Below are positions 7,963 through 16,487 of a DNA stretch of 64,000 nt, one piece after another. The DNA is from Desulfofustis limnaeus (GTDB taxonomy: Bacteria > Desulfobacterota > Desulfobulbia > Desulfobulbales > Desulfocapsaceae). Location: assembly GCF_023169885.1 (NCBI RefSeq), contig NZ_AP025516.1:62001-126000 (forward strand), in the 5' to 3' direction. The notes beneath the pieces were generated by a model. That model saw nothing but the letters and a program-made list of their open reading frames with translations, had not been told where the DNA came from and did no database searches. The stretch's first letter is position 1. Each line of letters begins with the position of its first letter. The position numbers were made by a program, and so were the translations under genes.

Positions 7963-9249
7963 TCAGTCTGGCGGACGGAAGCGGGGGACCACGTACGGTC
8001 CTTCCGGAATGACGGCGATGTCCGGGTCGTTGTGGCGGCTGGTACTGGCCGCGATCGCCTCGGACAGTGAAGCGATCCATGCCACGCCGGTTTTCTGCAG
8101 ATCCTGCTCGGAGAGGTTGGTGGTGTAGAGCTGTATCGAGCCTTGGCGAAGCGGCTTGACCAACATCTCCGTCTGCCACTCATCGATCAGTGCTTTATCT
8201 CGCCCGTTCAGCATCCGCATGAACCGGTCCATGCCGAGACGGCAAAATTCCTGCTGGGCGGCGACGAATTCGCGGCTGCCCATCCCTTCCGAGCATTCAC
8301 TGGCGATGATGATGGTACCGCCCGGTTCGAGGATGTCGAGGGGGCTGACCATTCCCTTGACGGTCTGGTAATAGGTGCGATCCAGAGGATAGCCGCCGGC
8401 CGAGGTGACAATGGTGCGGTAGCGCCGCTCGACATCGATTTCGGCGTAGCGCCGCATGAAATCGACCGCGGCCAGGTGGCTGGCCTCGATCTCGCCAAAC
8501 GTCACCCGGCCGAGCCGGCGTTTGTCGTCGATGACCACATTGACCGCATAGATCTCTCCGATCCTCTTGACGATTTCCATCTGCGCCTGATGCAACGGGT
8601 TGCCGGCCATGACGCAGTTGGCGGCGCAGGGGTGTTCCAGGACCTGGGCGGTATGGAAGGTGAGGATGGTGTCCTGGTAGGCGACACCGGGGGCCACCAC
8701 CTTTCTGCCACCCGAATAGCCGGCCATGAAGTGCGGCTCCACCAGCCCGGTGACCAGCCGTAGATCGGCCTCGTAAAACCGTCGGTCGATGCCGATCGGG
8801 ATGCCTCCGGAGGTGGAGCCGAGATCGATATGGGCTTCTCGGTCCCGGGCAAAATGGTTTTCGATGCGGATCGAGGAAAAAATGTCATCAGAGCCGATCA
8901 ACTCGCGCAGTTCCTCGCCTTCATTGGGGCGGTGCAGGCCGGTGGCGACCAGAATGAGGATGCGCTGCCGGTCGATCCCCGCTTCGATCAGCGTATCGAT
9001 GAGTGGCGGCAAGATCCGACCGTTGGGGACTGGTCGAGTGATATCGCAGATGAGGATGCAGGCATTGTCTCGACCCCGGGCCAGTTCGGCAAGCGGCTTG
9101 CTGCCGATCGGCTCGGCAAAGGCCTGGCGCAGGGGGCGGTCACCGTCGGGGAGGATCGGCATCGGGTGTTTGACGATTTCTCTGACCTTGATCGACGGTG
9201 GGACGGTTACACGAAGCTCTGAGCGTCCGTAGAGCAGGTGAAAATCCAT
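7963..9249 (-). CDS. larA: LarA-family nickel-pincer racemase/epimerase
   Basis: 428 residues using the ATG at 9249 (AAGGAA upstream); an ATG 45 nt earlier overlaps the regulator gene but has no ribosome site. Family features visible: DITRPVPN near residue 75, ATGLHRP near 105, and GYSGGRKVVAPG with a following FHTA, which hold the Lys and His that attach the pincer cofactor and bind Ni in characterised LarA. It interconverts D- and L-2-hydroxy acids such as lactate. larB, larC and larE for cofactor synthesis are not in the window. It lies just downstream of a GntR regulator, probably co-transcribed. Confidence 0.85.
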   Translation of the reverse strand: MDFHLLYGRSELRVTVPPSIKVREIVKHPMPILPDGDRPLRQAFAEPIGSKPLAELARGRDNACILICDITRPVPNGRILPPLIDTLIEAGIDRQRILILVATGLHRPNEGEELRELIGSDDIFSSIRIENHFARDREAHIDLGSTSGGIPIGIDRRFYEADLRLVTGLVEPHFMAGYSGGRKVVAPGVAYQDTILTFHTAQVLEHPCAANCVMAGNPLHQAQMEIVKRIGEIYAVNVVIDDKRRLGRVTFGEIEASHLAAVDFMRRYAEIDVERRYRTIVTSAGGYPLDRTYYQTVKGMVSPLDILEPGGTIIIASECSEGMGSREFVAAQQEFCRLGMDRFMRMLNGRDKALIDEWQTEMLVKPLRQGSIQLYTTNLSEQDLQKTGVAWIASLSEAIAASTSRHNDPDIAVIPEGPYVVPRFRPPD

Positions 9250-9286
9250 AGCGCTATTTCCTTCTTTTTTCGGGCAAGGAGGGAGT

Positions 9287-9994
9287 TCACTCATCAGCCA
9301 GCAAGGCCGTGACGAGCCGTTCCGAAGTGGCCAGCAGATGATCTCGTACGGCCTGTTCCGCCGCTTTGCTCAGACCTGATTCGATGGCTTCGATGATACG
9401 TTCGTGGTGGTCGATCACCTGGTCATAGCCCCATTCATGGCGTGCCTTTTGTTCCATCCAAGAGCGGATCGGTTGCCGCATTTCTTTGAAAAAACGGATC
9501 AAGACGGAGTTGTGACAGGCGTCGGCGATGCTCAGGTGAAAGGCGAGGTCGGCTGCAATCGGAGATTCCCGGTTAACCAGTGCAGCGCTGAGTAATTCAT
9601 GTTTTTCCCGAATCCTCGCGATATCGGAGGAAGTGACACGTCGGGCGGCCAGACGGACGATGGCGCATTCCAGTTCGAGACGAGCCTCCACCAGTTCCCT
9701 GATTTTGTCCCGGCCGATACCGAGCAGTCCGACCGGTCGACGCGAACTGTCGGCGGAAAACGGGGCCACGTGGGTGCCTTGGCCGGGCCGGACGGTTACC
9801 AGCCCGATCAGGGCAAGAGCACCCACGGCCTCCCTGATCGAACTGCGTCCCACTTGAAATTGTTTCATCAGTTCCGGCTCGGGCGGAAGGCGGTCACCAG
9901 GCTTAAGGGTGCCGTCGGCAATCATCGTCATCAGTCGATCGGCAATCTGATCCGCGAGTCTCTTGCGCTGGACCGGTACTGTTACGCCAGACAT
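9287..9994 (-). CDS. GntR-family (FadR/FCD type) transcriptional regulator
   Basis: 235 residues from the ATG at 9994, with GGAG 8 nt upstream. The N-terminal winged helix is recognisable from LADQIADRLMTMIADGTLKPG, GDRLPPEPELMKQF and VGRSSIREAVGALALIGL. The C-terminal all-helical FCD ligand domain follows, with the metal-binding-type D and H residues (FHLSIADACHN, IDHHERI). Such proteins usually repress hydroxy-acid or sugar-acid genes. It is divergent from hyi-glxR and upstream of larA, and a palindrome lies in the shared promoter region. Confidence 0.87.
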   Translation of the reverse strand: MSGVTVPVQRKRLADQIADRLMTMIADGTLKPGDRLPPEPELMKQFQVGRSSIREAVGALALIGLVTVRPGQGTHVAPFSADSSRRPVGLLGIGRDKIRELVEARLELECAIVRLAARRVTSSDIARIREKHELLSAALVNRESPIAADLAFHLSIADACHNSVLIRFFKEMRQPIRSWMEQKARHEWGYDQVIDHHERIIEAIESGLSKAAEQAVRDHLLATSERLVTALLADE

Positions 9995-10129
9995 AAGCAC
10001 GTCTCCGCTCCCGTTTAAACCGGATTCCTGCCGTTCATCCGTCTCCCCCCTCGATGATGGTGGGTGCGGATGGCTCATTCGCCCGGAGTTTTCTGTTGAC
10101 AGCAATGGGCTCGTACAATTAGGTATACG

Positions 10130-10158
10130 ATCATCAGATGATATGTTGATCTGATGAT
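10130..10158. promoter_or_regulatory. Putative GntR operator: 10-bp inverted repeat
   Basis: ATCATCAGAT and its exact complement ATCTGATGAT, separated by 9 nt, in the region between the divergent gntR and hyi genes. A TTGACA hexamer at 10096 and a GTATAC core at 10124 lie just to the left. The symmetry and position suit autoregulation plus control of hyi-glxR by the adjacent regulator. Confidence 0.5.
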
Positions 10159-10246
10159 ATGCCATACTAGGATACTTCGACGCAATATGCAATCGCCACC
10201 TTGCGAAGCCTGGGGGGCGGTGCCAACCGAGAAGGGATGTGCAGCC

Positions 10247-11023
10247 ATGCCGAAATTCAGTGCCAATCTGACCATGTTGTTCAACGAAGTGGACTTTCTC
10301 GATCGCTTCCAAAAAGCGGCTGAGCAAGGTTTCTCCGCCGTGGAATTCATGTTTCCCTATGCCTGGCCGGCCGACGAGCTGGCCGAGCGATTGCAGCGAT
10401 ACGGCCTGCAACAGATCCTGCATAACCTGCCGGCCGGCGATTGGGCGGCGGGGGAACGGGGAATTGCCTGTCTACCGGGGCGCGAGCTGGAGTTTCAGGA
10501 CGGGGTGGAAAAGGCTCTGCAGTATGCCAAAGCCCTGCAGTGTCCGGTTCTCAATTGTTTGGCCGGCCTGGTTCCCCCCGGTGTGGATCGGGATAAAGTC
10601 AGGCAGACCCTGGTGACCAATCTCCGTTTTGCCGCCGACACCCTGGCTCGGGAAGGCATCGGACTGGTGGTCGAGCCGCTTAACGACAAAGACATCCCGG
10701 GATTTCTTTTGACCACGTCGGCGGCGACCATGGATCTGCTCGACGAGGTCGGCCATGCCTCCATCAGGCTGCAATATGACATCTACCACATGCAACGGAT
10801 GGAGGGTGACCTGATCAATACCATCCGCAGGTTGATCGATCGTATCGGGCACATACAACTCGCCGATAACCCCGGACGCCATGAACCGGGAACCGGGGAG
10901 ATTCATTTCCCGAATCTGTTCAAAGCGATCGACCAGGCCGGCTATCAGGGCTGGGTCGGTTGTGAGTACATCCCAGCGGTGACAACCGAGGCGGGGCTGG
11001 CCTGGCTGGCGCCGTATCGTTAA
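10247..11023 (+). CDS. hyi: Hydroxypyruvate isomerase
   Basis: 258 residues from the ATG at 10247 (AAGGGA upstream). It is a TIM-barrel sugar isomerase: KFSANLTMLFNEVDFLDRF at the N-terminus, GFSAVEFMFPY, HNLPAGDW near 70, VVEPLNDKDIPGF near 145 with the catalytic Glu, YDIYHMQ near 180, and HIQLADNPGRHEPGTGE near 205, all typical of Hyi. It converts hydroxypyruvate to tartronate semialdehyde. The downstream reductase would reduce that to glycerate. No glyoxylate carboligase is present here. Confidence 0.88.
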   Translation: MPKFSANLTMLFNEVDFLDRFQKAAEQGFSAVEFMFPYAWPADELAERLQRYGLQQILHNLPAGDWAAGERGIACLPGRELEFQDGVEKALQYAKALQCPVLNCLAGLVPPGVDRDKVRQTLVTNLRFAADTLAREGIGLVVEPLNDKDIPGFLLTTSAATMDLLDEVGHASIRLQYDIYHMQRMEGDLINTIRRLIDRIGHIQLADNPGRHEPGTGEIHFPNLFKAIDQAGYQGWVGCEYIPAVTTEAGLAWLAPYR

Positions 11024-11039
11024 CAGAGAGGAGGACGCT

Positions 11040-11918
11040 ATGAAGATAGGATTTCTCGGATTGGGTATCATGGGCGGTCCGATGGCCGGCCATCTGCTGG
11101 CAGCTGGGCATGAACTTCATGTGGACGGTACCCACAGGGTGCCGTCGGCCTTGGAGGAGAAGGGAGTCAAGCGGTGGAACTCTGCCAAGGAAGTTGCCGA
11201 GGCGAGTGAACTGATTATCTTGATGGTCCCTGATACCCCGGATGTCGAAGCGGTCCTGTTTGGTGAGAACGGTGTAGCCGACGGATTGAGTAAGGGGAAG
11301 ATCGTCGTCGACATGAGTTCGATCTCACCGGTGGAGACCAAGGAATTCGCCCGGCGTGTCAACGAGTTGGGCTGCACCTATCTGGATGCGCCCGTTTCCG
11401 GGGGACAGGTCGGGGCCGAACAGGCTACGTTGACCATCATGGTCGGCGGGGATCAAGCCACCTTTGCTACGGTGCTGCCGATCTTTCAGCTGATGGGCAA
11501 GAATATCACGTTGGTTGGCGAAAACGGTGCCGGACAGACCTGCAAAGTGGCCAACCAGATCATCGTTGCTTTGAACATCGAGGCCGTGGCTGAGGCCCTG
11601 CTCTTCGCCTCGAAGGCGGGCGCCGACCCGGTCCGGGTCCGAGAAGCCCTGATGGGCGGCTTTGCCTCGTCGAAGGTCCTGGAAGTGCATGGAGAGCGCA
11701 TGATTAAACGTACCTTTAATCCGGGGTTTCGCATCAGTCTCCATCAAAAGGACCTTAATCTGGCCCTGGCCAATGCTCGGAAGCTGCAGGTGGCCCTGCC
11801 CAACACCGCTACCGCCCAGGAATTGTTCAATGCGGTATCGGCCAACGGCGGCAGCGGGCTCGATCATTCGGCGCTGGTAACCGCTCTGGAAAAACTGGCC
11901 GCTCATGAGGTGAAATAG
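11040..11918 (+). CDS. glxR: 2-hydroxy-3-oxopropionate (tartronate semialdehyde) reductase
   Basis: 292 residues of the beta-hydroxyacid dehydrogenase family. It has MKIGFLGLGIMGGPMAGHLL (NAD(P) site), the substrate-binding segment YLDAPVSGGQVGA near residue 118, and GAGQTCKVANQI with the catalytic Lys near 170. AGGAGG precedes the start. It follows hyi by 16 nt. Together they take hydroxypyruvate to D-glycerate, or recycle glyoxylate carbon if a carboligase is encoded elsewhere. Confidence 0.88.
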   Translation: MKIGFLGLGIMGGPMAGHLLAAGHELHVDGTHRVPSALEEKGVKRWNSAKEVAEASELIILMVPDTPDVEAVLFGENGVADGLSKGKIVVDMSSISPVETKEFARRVNELGCTYLDAPVSGGQVGAEQATLTIMVGGDQATFATVLPIFQLMGKNITLVGENGAGQTCKVANQIIVALNIEAVAEALLFASKAGADPVRVREALMGGFASSKVLEVHGERMIKRTFNPGFRISLHQKDLNLALANARKLQVALPNTATAQELFNAVSANGGSGLDHSALVTALEKLAAHEVK

Positions 11919-12073
11919 CGCCGAGTCGTTGACGGGCTTCCCGGCCGTGATGTTTGCGCTTCAGCGCCGGGCGGCCCGTACCCGGAAGCGAAAGGCCAAA
12001 AAATTAAGTCAAAATGCATTTATCGAGCATATCGTTATTTTGAATTCATCTTCCCTTTGCAGAATCGCCTCTT

Positions 12074-12092
12074 TTTTGTTTACATAACAAAA
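12074..12092. promoter_or_regulatory. A/T-rich inverted repeat before the small winged-helix gene
   Basis: TTTTGTT-tacat-AACAAAA, a perfect 7-bp inverted repeat about 95 bp upstream of the gene at 12187, in an unusually AT-rich stretch (about 12000-12110). The overlapping TTTACA could serve as a -35 element. An operator is possible but unproven. Confidence 0.3.
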
Positions 12093-12186
12093 GGAAAAGC
12101 ATCGATAAACGGCGGCGTTAACGGGGGCTTCCCGTGGCAGAGCGGTTGTCGAGGCGAAACACGCAAAAGTTACCCGGGGAGATGTC

Positions 12187-12441
12187 ATGTCGCGCCATGA
12201 ACATGCCGTGGAAGTTCTCGCTATTTTGTCGGAAAATCTGGTCAACCCGCAGCCTCAACTCGTACCGACGGCAGCCATTGCTGGGCGTCTGAACCTGTCT
12301 CCTGGTCAGCTCAGACCATTGCTGCGGACCATGGAGGGGATGGGGATAATCCAGTCGGACGCGGATCTCAGCTATCATCTGATTACCGCTGAAGGACTAC
12401 GCTGGCTGCGTGAACGGGCGCCCTCCAATGCCATGAACTAA
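12187..12441 (+). CDS. Small winged-helix DNA-binding protein
   Basis: 84 residues; GGGGAGAT lies just before the ATG. The sequence reads as one winged-helix unit: an N-terminal helix (EHAVEVLAILSENL), a helix-turn-helix (TAAIAGRLNLSPGQLRPLLRTM) and a wing (GIIQSDADLSYHLITAEG). No ligand domain is present. It lies about 50 nt upstream of the GAF-ANTAR gene on the same strand and is probably its operon partner. The target is unknown. Confidence 0.65.
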   Translation: MSRHEHAVEVLAILSENLVNPQPQLVPTAAIAGRLNLSPGQLRPLLRTMEGMGIIQSDADLSYHLITAEGLRWLRERAPSNAMN

Positions 12442-12492
12442 ACAAGGAGACCCCTCTCGACGGCACGTTCTTTTCGCCCCAGCAGCTGAGTT

Positions 12493-13203
12493 ATGCACAA
12501 GTCCAATCAACAGTCGTACGACCACTACATTAAAGCGCTGATGGACATCAGCCAGGCGATCACTTCGGACCTGTTTCTCGAGGACCTACTGAAACTGATT
12601 GTCATGGTGACGGCCAAGGTAACCGGGGTGGACATCTGCTCCCTGTGGCTGATCGACGATAACTGCCATCCGCCATTGATCAGGCTGCGCGCCACCCAAT
12701 CCCTGGAGCCGGCATACATCAAAGACCGGGCCTTGCGGCTGGATGAGGGGGTCGTCGGTTATGTGGCCTCGACTCAACGCCCCTATGTGATAGAAAACGT
12801 ATTGCAGAACGAGCGGTTCAAGGAAAAGGAAATGGCGAGAAAGCTCGGCCTGGTGTCGATGGTCGGGGTGCCCATGCAGGGTCGAGAAGACCGAATCATC
12901 GGCGTTCTCAACTGTTTCACCGGGGCGCCTCATCGGTTTTCGGCAACCGATATCAACATGTTGACCGCCGTGGCCGGTCAGGCCGCAATCGCCATCCACA
13001 ATACCGATCTGATCATCAAAACACGGATCATCGAACGGGAGTTGCAAACCAGAAAACAGATCGAACGAGCCAAGGAAATCCTCATGGATCGAAGGAAAAT
13101 GAGCGGTGAGGAGGCTTATCGATGGATTCAAAAACGGAGCATGGATAGCCGCAAATCGATGCAGGATGTGGCCGAGGCCATCATCCTGTCGGATGAGTGG
13201 TAG
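12493..13203 (+). CDS. GAF-ANTAR RNA-binding antiterminator
   Basis: 236 residues. Residues about 15-170 form a GAF domain (LLKLIVMVTAKVTGVDICSL, LDEGVVGYVA, VSMVGVPMQGREDRIIGVLN). The last 60 residues form an ANTAR domain: ELQTRKQIERAKEILMDRR, MSGEEAYRWIQKRSMDSRKS, MQDVAEAIIL. ANTAR proteins such as EutV and NasR bind paired hairpins with six-base loops and prevent transcription termination. Exactly such a leader lies between this gene and the glutamate synthase-like gene. The GAF domain is the likely signal sensor, but the ligand is unknown. Confidence 0.9.
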   Translation: MHKSNQQSYDHYIKALMDISQAITSDLFLEDLLKLIVMVTAKVTGVDICSLWLIDDNCHPPLIRLRATQSLEPAYIKDRALRLDEGVVGYVASTQRPYVIENVLQNERFKEKEMARKLGLVSMVGVPMQGREDRIIGVLNCFTGAPHRFSATDINMLTAVAGQAAIAIHNTDLIIKTRIIERELQTRKQIERAKEILMDRRKMSGEEAYRWIQKRSMDSRKSMQDVAEAIILSDEW

Positions 13204-13252
13204 GAAAATACCGGTGCCCGTTTCGTTCTGATATGTTCGTGTGACTTTTTTA

Positions 13253-13281
13253 TTGACAAGATAATTCACCACAGCTAAGAA
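13253..13281 (+). promoter_or_regulatory. Sigma-70-type promoter of the glutamate synthase-like gene
   Basis: A perfect TTGACA (-35) at 13253, a 17-nt spacer and TAAGAA (-10) at 13276. Predicted transcription starts near 13288, a short distance before the first leader hairpin. Confidence 0.6.
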
Positions 13282-13304
13282 TTCCCCCTGTTACATGATG
13301 CTCG

Positions 13305-13332
13305 ACGGTCCACACAATGGCGTGGGGGCCGT
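13305..13332 (+). promoter_or_regulatory. ANTAR-type leader hairpin 1
   Basis: An 11-pair stem with one A-G mismatch and one U-G pair (13305-13315 with 13322-13332) closing the six-base loop AAUGGC (13316-13321). The loop has A at position 1 and G at position 4, the known ANTAR recognition rule. Confidence 0.7.
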
Positions 13333-13334
13333 TC

Positions 13335-13362
13335 GGGATGAGGACAATGGCGTCTGATTTCC
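13335..13362 (+). promoter_or_regulatory. ANTAR-type leader hairpin 2 (antiterminator)
   Basis: This hairpin begins 2 nt after the first. A GGAC/GUCU stem closes an identical AAUGGC loop (13346-13351), then a three-by-three internal loop with tandem G-A mismatches, then a 4-bp lower stem. Its loop and 3' arm use bases of the terminator 5' arm, so the two structures exclude each other. Confidence 0.7.
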
Positions 13363-13386
13363 CTCCCGGGGACAGATGCCTTTTTT
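13349..13386 (+). terminator. Intrinsic terminator in leader, competing with ANTAR hairpin 2
   Basis: GGCGTCTG (13349-13356) pairs with CAGATGCC (13373-13380) with one G-U pair. Inner TCCC/GGGA bases add to the stem, and six T residues follow at 13381-13386. It lies about 55 nt upstream of the start codon, where it would abort transcription unless hairpin 2 is stabilised. Confidence 0.75.
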
Positions 13387-13439
13387 GTCCGTATCGGCAC
13401 TGTCTGCGGGAAGCACCGAATGCAGAAGGAGACAGTGAC

Positions 13440-15080
13440 ATGATGCGAAACGACAAAATCAACGATGTTCTGGGTACCGCTAATCGAGGAAATCCTGCCG
13501 AGTCGGGATTGTGCACGCTGTGCCGAGCCGACTGCGCCGGCAAATGCGAGACCTGGAAGTCCAGCCTGGTTGGAAGAAAACTTCTCTACCCCCGCGATTT
13601 CGGCCTGGTAACCGCCGGTGCCAACAACACCACCCATGTGGGGGTCTCCTACAATTCACTGCGTATCCAGGGCTACGCCTATGGATCAATGGGGTTGGCT
13701 CGCGGCTTAAGCCATGATCCCGACGACTGTATCTTCCCCAACGTCGATCTCAACACGTCGTTCGGCAACACCATCAAGACCAAGGTACGCCTGCCGCTGA
13801 TGACTGGGGCTCTTGGTTCGACCTTTATCGCGGCCAAGTATTGGGACTCCTTTGCTGTCGGTTGTGCCTTGACCGGTATACCAATCGTCATCGGCGAGAA
13901 TGTTGTCGGTGTCGACCAGGAGTCGGAAATGCACGGCGGCCGTATCTCCAAGGCTCCGGAGCTGGATCGTCGGATCGATATCTACCAGCGTTATTTCGAT
14001 GGATATGGGGCCATCATCGTTCAGCTCAACGTTGAAGATACACGCAACGGCGTCGCCGAATATGTCGCCGGAAAATATGGCGATTCCTGCATCATCGAAT
14101 TGAAATGGGGGCAAGGTGCGAAAAATATCGGCGGTGAGATTCAGGTGACCAGCCTCGACTATGCCCTTTTTCTGAAAAACAGGGGGTATGTGGTCGATCC
14201 CGATCCGAGCCTGCCGGAGGTCCAGCAGGCCTTTGCCAAGGGGTCGATCAAGTCGTTTGCCCGTCACAGCCGTCTCGGAGCTACCCATCTCAGTTCCGTG
14301 GATCTGGTGCGGGAGGAGTTCATGAAGTCAGTCGACTATCTGAGAAGCCTCGGGTTCACCAGAATTTCTTTGAAAACGGGTTGTTATGGTATGGAAGAAC
14401 TGGCCATGGCGATTCGTTTCGCTTCCGATGCCGGCCTTGACCTGCTCACCATCGACGGTGCCGGCGGCGGTACCGGCATGAGCCCCTGGAATATGATGCA
14501 GAGTTGGGGGATTCCTTCGATCAATCTGCACGCCAAGGCGTATGAGTATGCCAATCTGTTGGCTACCAACGGCAAACGGGTGGTGGACCTGGCTTTCGGC
14601 GGCGGGTTCGCGCTCGAAGACGCCATCTTCAAAGGGTTGGCTCTGGGGGCGCCGTTTGTCAAAATGATTTGTATGGGACGGGCTATCATGATCCCCGGTT
14701 TTCTCGGGGCAAATATCGAGGGAGTACTCCACCCCGAACGACGGGTGTGGATCAACGGCAACTGGAGCAGTCTGCCCAAGTCGGTCAGTGATCTCGGGTC
14801 CTCGGCAGAAGAGCTGTTCGCCTCCTATTACGAGGTGAAAAAGAAGGTGGGTAGCGGTGAGATGAACAACATCCCGTATGGGTCCATCGCCATGTGCACC
14901 ATGGTCGATAAATTGACCTGCGGTCTGCAGCAGCTGCTGGCCGGGGTTCGGAAGTTCTCAGTAACCGAAATCAGCCGCGCCGATATTTACGCCGCCAATC
15001 GGGAGACCACCAGGGAGACCGGAATCGCGCATATGACCGATGTCAATAACGAAGTAGCCAAGGATATCTTGCTGAAGTAA
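13440..15080 (+). CDS. Glutamate synthase-like FMN/Fe-S protein (GltB central-domain type)
   Basis: 546 residues from the ATG at 13440, which has AAGGAG 8 nt upstream; an upstream in-frame ATG would lie inside the leader structures and is rejected. An N-terminal cysteine cluster CTLCRADCAGKC (near residue 25) is followed by the FMN-binding barrel: ISLKTGCYGMEELAMAI, LLTIDGAGGGTGMSPWNMM, KRVVDLAFGGGFALED. There is no glutaminase domain, as in archaeal-type or stand-alone GltB2 proteins. It probably transfers or senses ammonia/glutamate nitrogen, but related proteins have varied roles. The leader predicts control by the adjacent GAF-ANTAR protein. Confidence 0.82.
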   Translation: MMRNDKINDVLGTANRGNPAESGLCTLCRADCAGKCETWKSSLVGRKLLYPRDFGLVTAGANNTTHVGVSYNSLRIQGYAYGSMGLARGLSHDPDDCIFPNVDLNTSFGNTIKTKVRLPLMTGALGSTFIAAKYWDSFAVGCALTGIPIVIGENVVGVDQESEMHGGRISKAPELDRRIDIYQRYFDGYGAIIVQLNVEDTRNGVAEYVAGKYGDSCIIELKWGQGAKNIGGEIQVTSLDYALFLKNRGYVVDPDPSLPEVQQAFAKGSIKSFARHSRLGATHLSSVDLVREEFMKSVDYLRSLGFTRISLKTGCYGMEELAMAIRFASDAGLDLLTIDGAGGGTGMSPWNMMQSWGIPSINLHAKAYEYANLLATNGKRVVDLAFGGGFALEDAIFKGLALGAPFVKMICMGRAIMIPGFLGANIEGVLHPERRVWINGNWSSLPKSVSDLGSSAEELFASYYEVKKKVGSGEMNNIPYGSIAMCTMVDKLTCGLQQLLAGVRKFSVTEISRADIYAANRETTRETGIAHMTDVNNEVAKDILLK

Positions 15081-15104
15081 AGGTGGATTGAAACAGACAC
15101 CGTT

Positions 15105-15131
15105 GCCGCTCACCACGTCCTGGTGAGCGGC
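15105..15131. terminator. Strong hairpin between convergent genes
   Basis: GCCGCTCACCA pairs perfectly with TGGTGAGCGGC around a 5-nt loop. It lies 25 nt after the glutamate synthase-like stop and 18 nt from the end of the opposing regulator gene. There is no T tract on either strand, so it may act as an RNA 3' end stabiliser rather than a classical terminator. Confidence 0.5.
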
Positions 15132-15149
15132 GGAGACACGGGTAAACGG

Positions 15150-16487
15150 TCAACCAATCGGGGGGAGGACGAGCCAGAGCAGTTCGGCCGCGTTCTCCCC
15201 TTTGTTGTGCCAGCGATCCGGCGTGTCCTCGGTGAGCACTATGGTGTCGCCGGCAGCGATGGTATAGGTCCGGCCATTGCTGCGCATCTCCAGCTGACCT
15301 GACAGCAGGTAGCCCACTTCCTTGCCTTTGCGGCTGAAAAAATGGCTGCTCAGCTGTCTTCCCGGCGGTATCTTGAGCAGGCTCATCTCCAGCGGGAGCT
15401 CAGAATCCGGCGGTACGAGCCGTTGTGCTTCTGCAAAATTTCGAGCATTGCCCGTCAGCGGCATCGTCTTCTTGTGGGCGGCAGGAAAGAGGATGGTGCC
15501 AGTTGCAGGGTTGCCCGTCGTGAACAATGCACCAGGATCGACAGAGAGGCTTTCAGCGATGCGAAACAATGCCGGAAGAGATGGATATATCAGGTTTTTT
15601 TCAACCTGAGAGATAGTGCTCGGGGTAACCCCGGTCAGATCCGCCAATTGCTTTTGGGAAAGCCCCTGCTTGCTGCGAATGGCTTTGATGCGGGTACCGA
15701 GATCAAAACGTTCGTCCGGTGACTTCGGGCTTTCGAAGGTAATGCCGCTCTCTTCGCAGGTAAAGGTGTGAGGCTCGTTGATGTGTTTGGAATGGCGTTT
15801 TTCCGCTTTGATGATTTTCAGGCTCGAAGTGTCCCGGCGTACCGATAGATCGATAACCACTTGGGCGACCTTGTTGATATTGGCCTTGAGTTTGGCGGAG
15901 TGGGCGCCCTTTTCGATGAGCCAATAGGCTATGGTGTCCAGTTCGTAGAGACGTGGGCAGGTGCGGATATAAAAATCGAGAACTCTGTCCTCGCCCCACA
16001 GTGCCTGCATGCCGGTCAGGCTGTCGATGATGAAATGAACCTGTCCGCTCATATGGCCGTGCAGTCCGTACATGGCTTCCCCGACCTGCTGAGCATCCGC
16101 CGGTTCGTTGATCTTGACGACCTGATACGGCCAAAGGGCACCATCCTTCTGATAGAATTTGTCGAAGACGTCGCTCCGATCACCTTTTCCGTTGGAGAAA
16201 CAATCAAGAATTGTCAGATTCTGGCTTTCGGCAAGCGGTCCGAGAAATGAAACGAGATTTTTCGGCGAGCGGTCGAAGGTCACGTAAATCAAGGGTTTTT
16301 TGGCTCGCAGGGTCTCGCCGATAAAGCTGAGGCAAAAGGCCGAAGAAAAGCTGCCAGCCTCTTCATACCACAGGACATTGTCGCCGATGAACAGGTTGCC
16401 CAGTAATCTATCCAGCGCCTTGATCCCGGACGAGACCTTCCGCTTCTCAGGCAGTGTGGCTGCGGGTGGTTTAATTTGCTGATTCAT
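15150..16487 (-). CDS. KaiC/RecA-like + XRE helix-turn-helix + cupin fusion regulator
   Basis: 445 residues in three parts. Residues 1-230 resemble a KaiC/RadA-type ATPase core (SSGIKALDRLLGN, HFIIDSLTGMQALWG as a Walker-B-like strand), but the Walker A position reads WYEEAGSFSSAF without the GKT/S, so ATP hydrolysis is doubtful. Residues about 263-318 are an XRE helix-turn-helix (RIKAIRSKQGLSQKQLADLT, STISQVEKN). Residues about 370-443 are a cupin (GKEVGYLLSGQLEM, GDTIVLTEDTPDRWHN). Its ATG overlaps the stop of the [2Fe-2S] ferredoxin gene. The whole fusion is unfamiliar to me; a redox- or energy-responsive regulator is an inference. Confidence 0.75.
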   Translation of the reverse strand: MNQQIKPPAATLPEKRKVSSGIKALDRLLGNLFIGDNVLWYEEAGSFSSAFCLSFIGETLRAKKPLIYVTFDRSPKNLVSFLGPLAESQNLTILDCFSNGKGDRSDVFDKFYQKDGALWPYQVVKINEPADAQQVGEAMYGLHGHMSGQVHFIIDSLTGMQALWGEDRVLDFYIRTCPRLYELDTIAYWLIEKGAHSAKLKANINKVAQVVIDLSVRRDTSSLKIIKAEKRHSKHINEPHTFTCEESGITFESPKSPDERFDLGTRIKAIRSKQGLSQKQLADLTGVTPSTISQVEKNLIYPSLPALFRIAESLSVDPGALFTTGNPATGTILFPAAHKKTMPLTGNARNFAEAQRLVPPDSELPLEMSLLKIPPGRQLSSHFFSRKGKEVGYLLSGQLEMRSNGRTYTIAAGDTIVLTEDTPDRWHNKGENAAELLWLVLPPIG

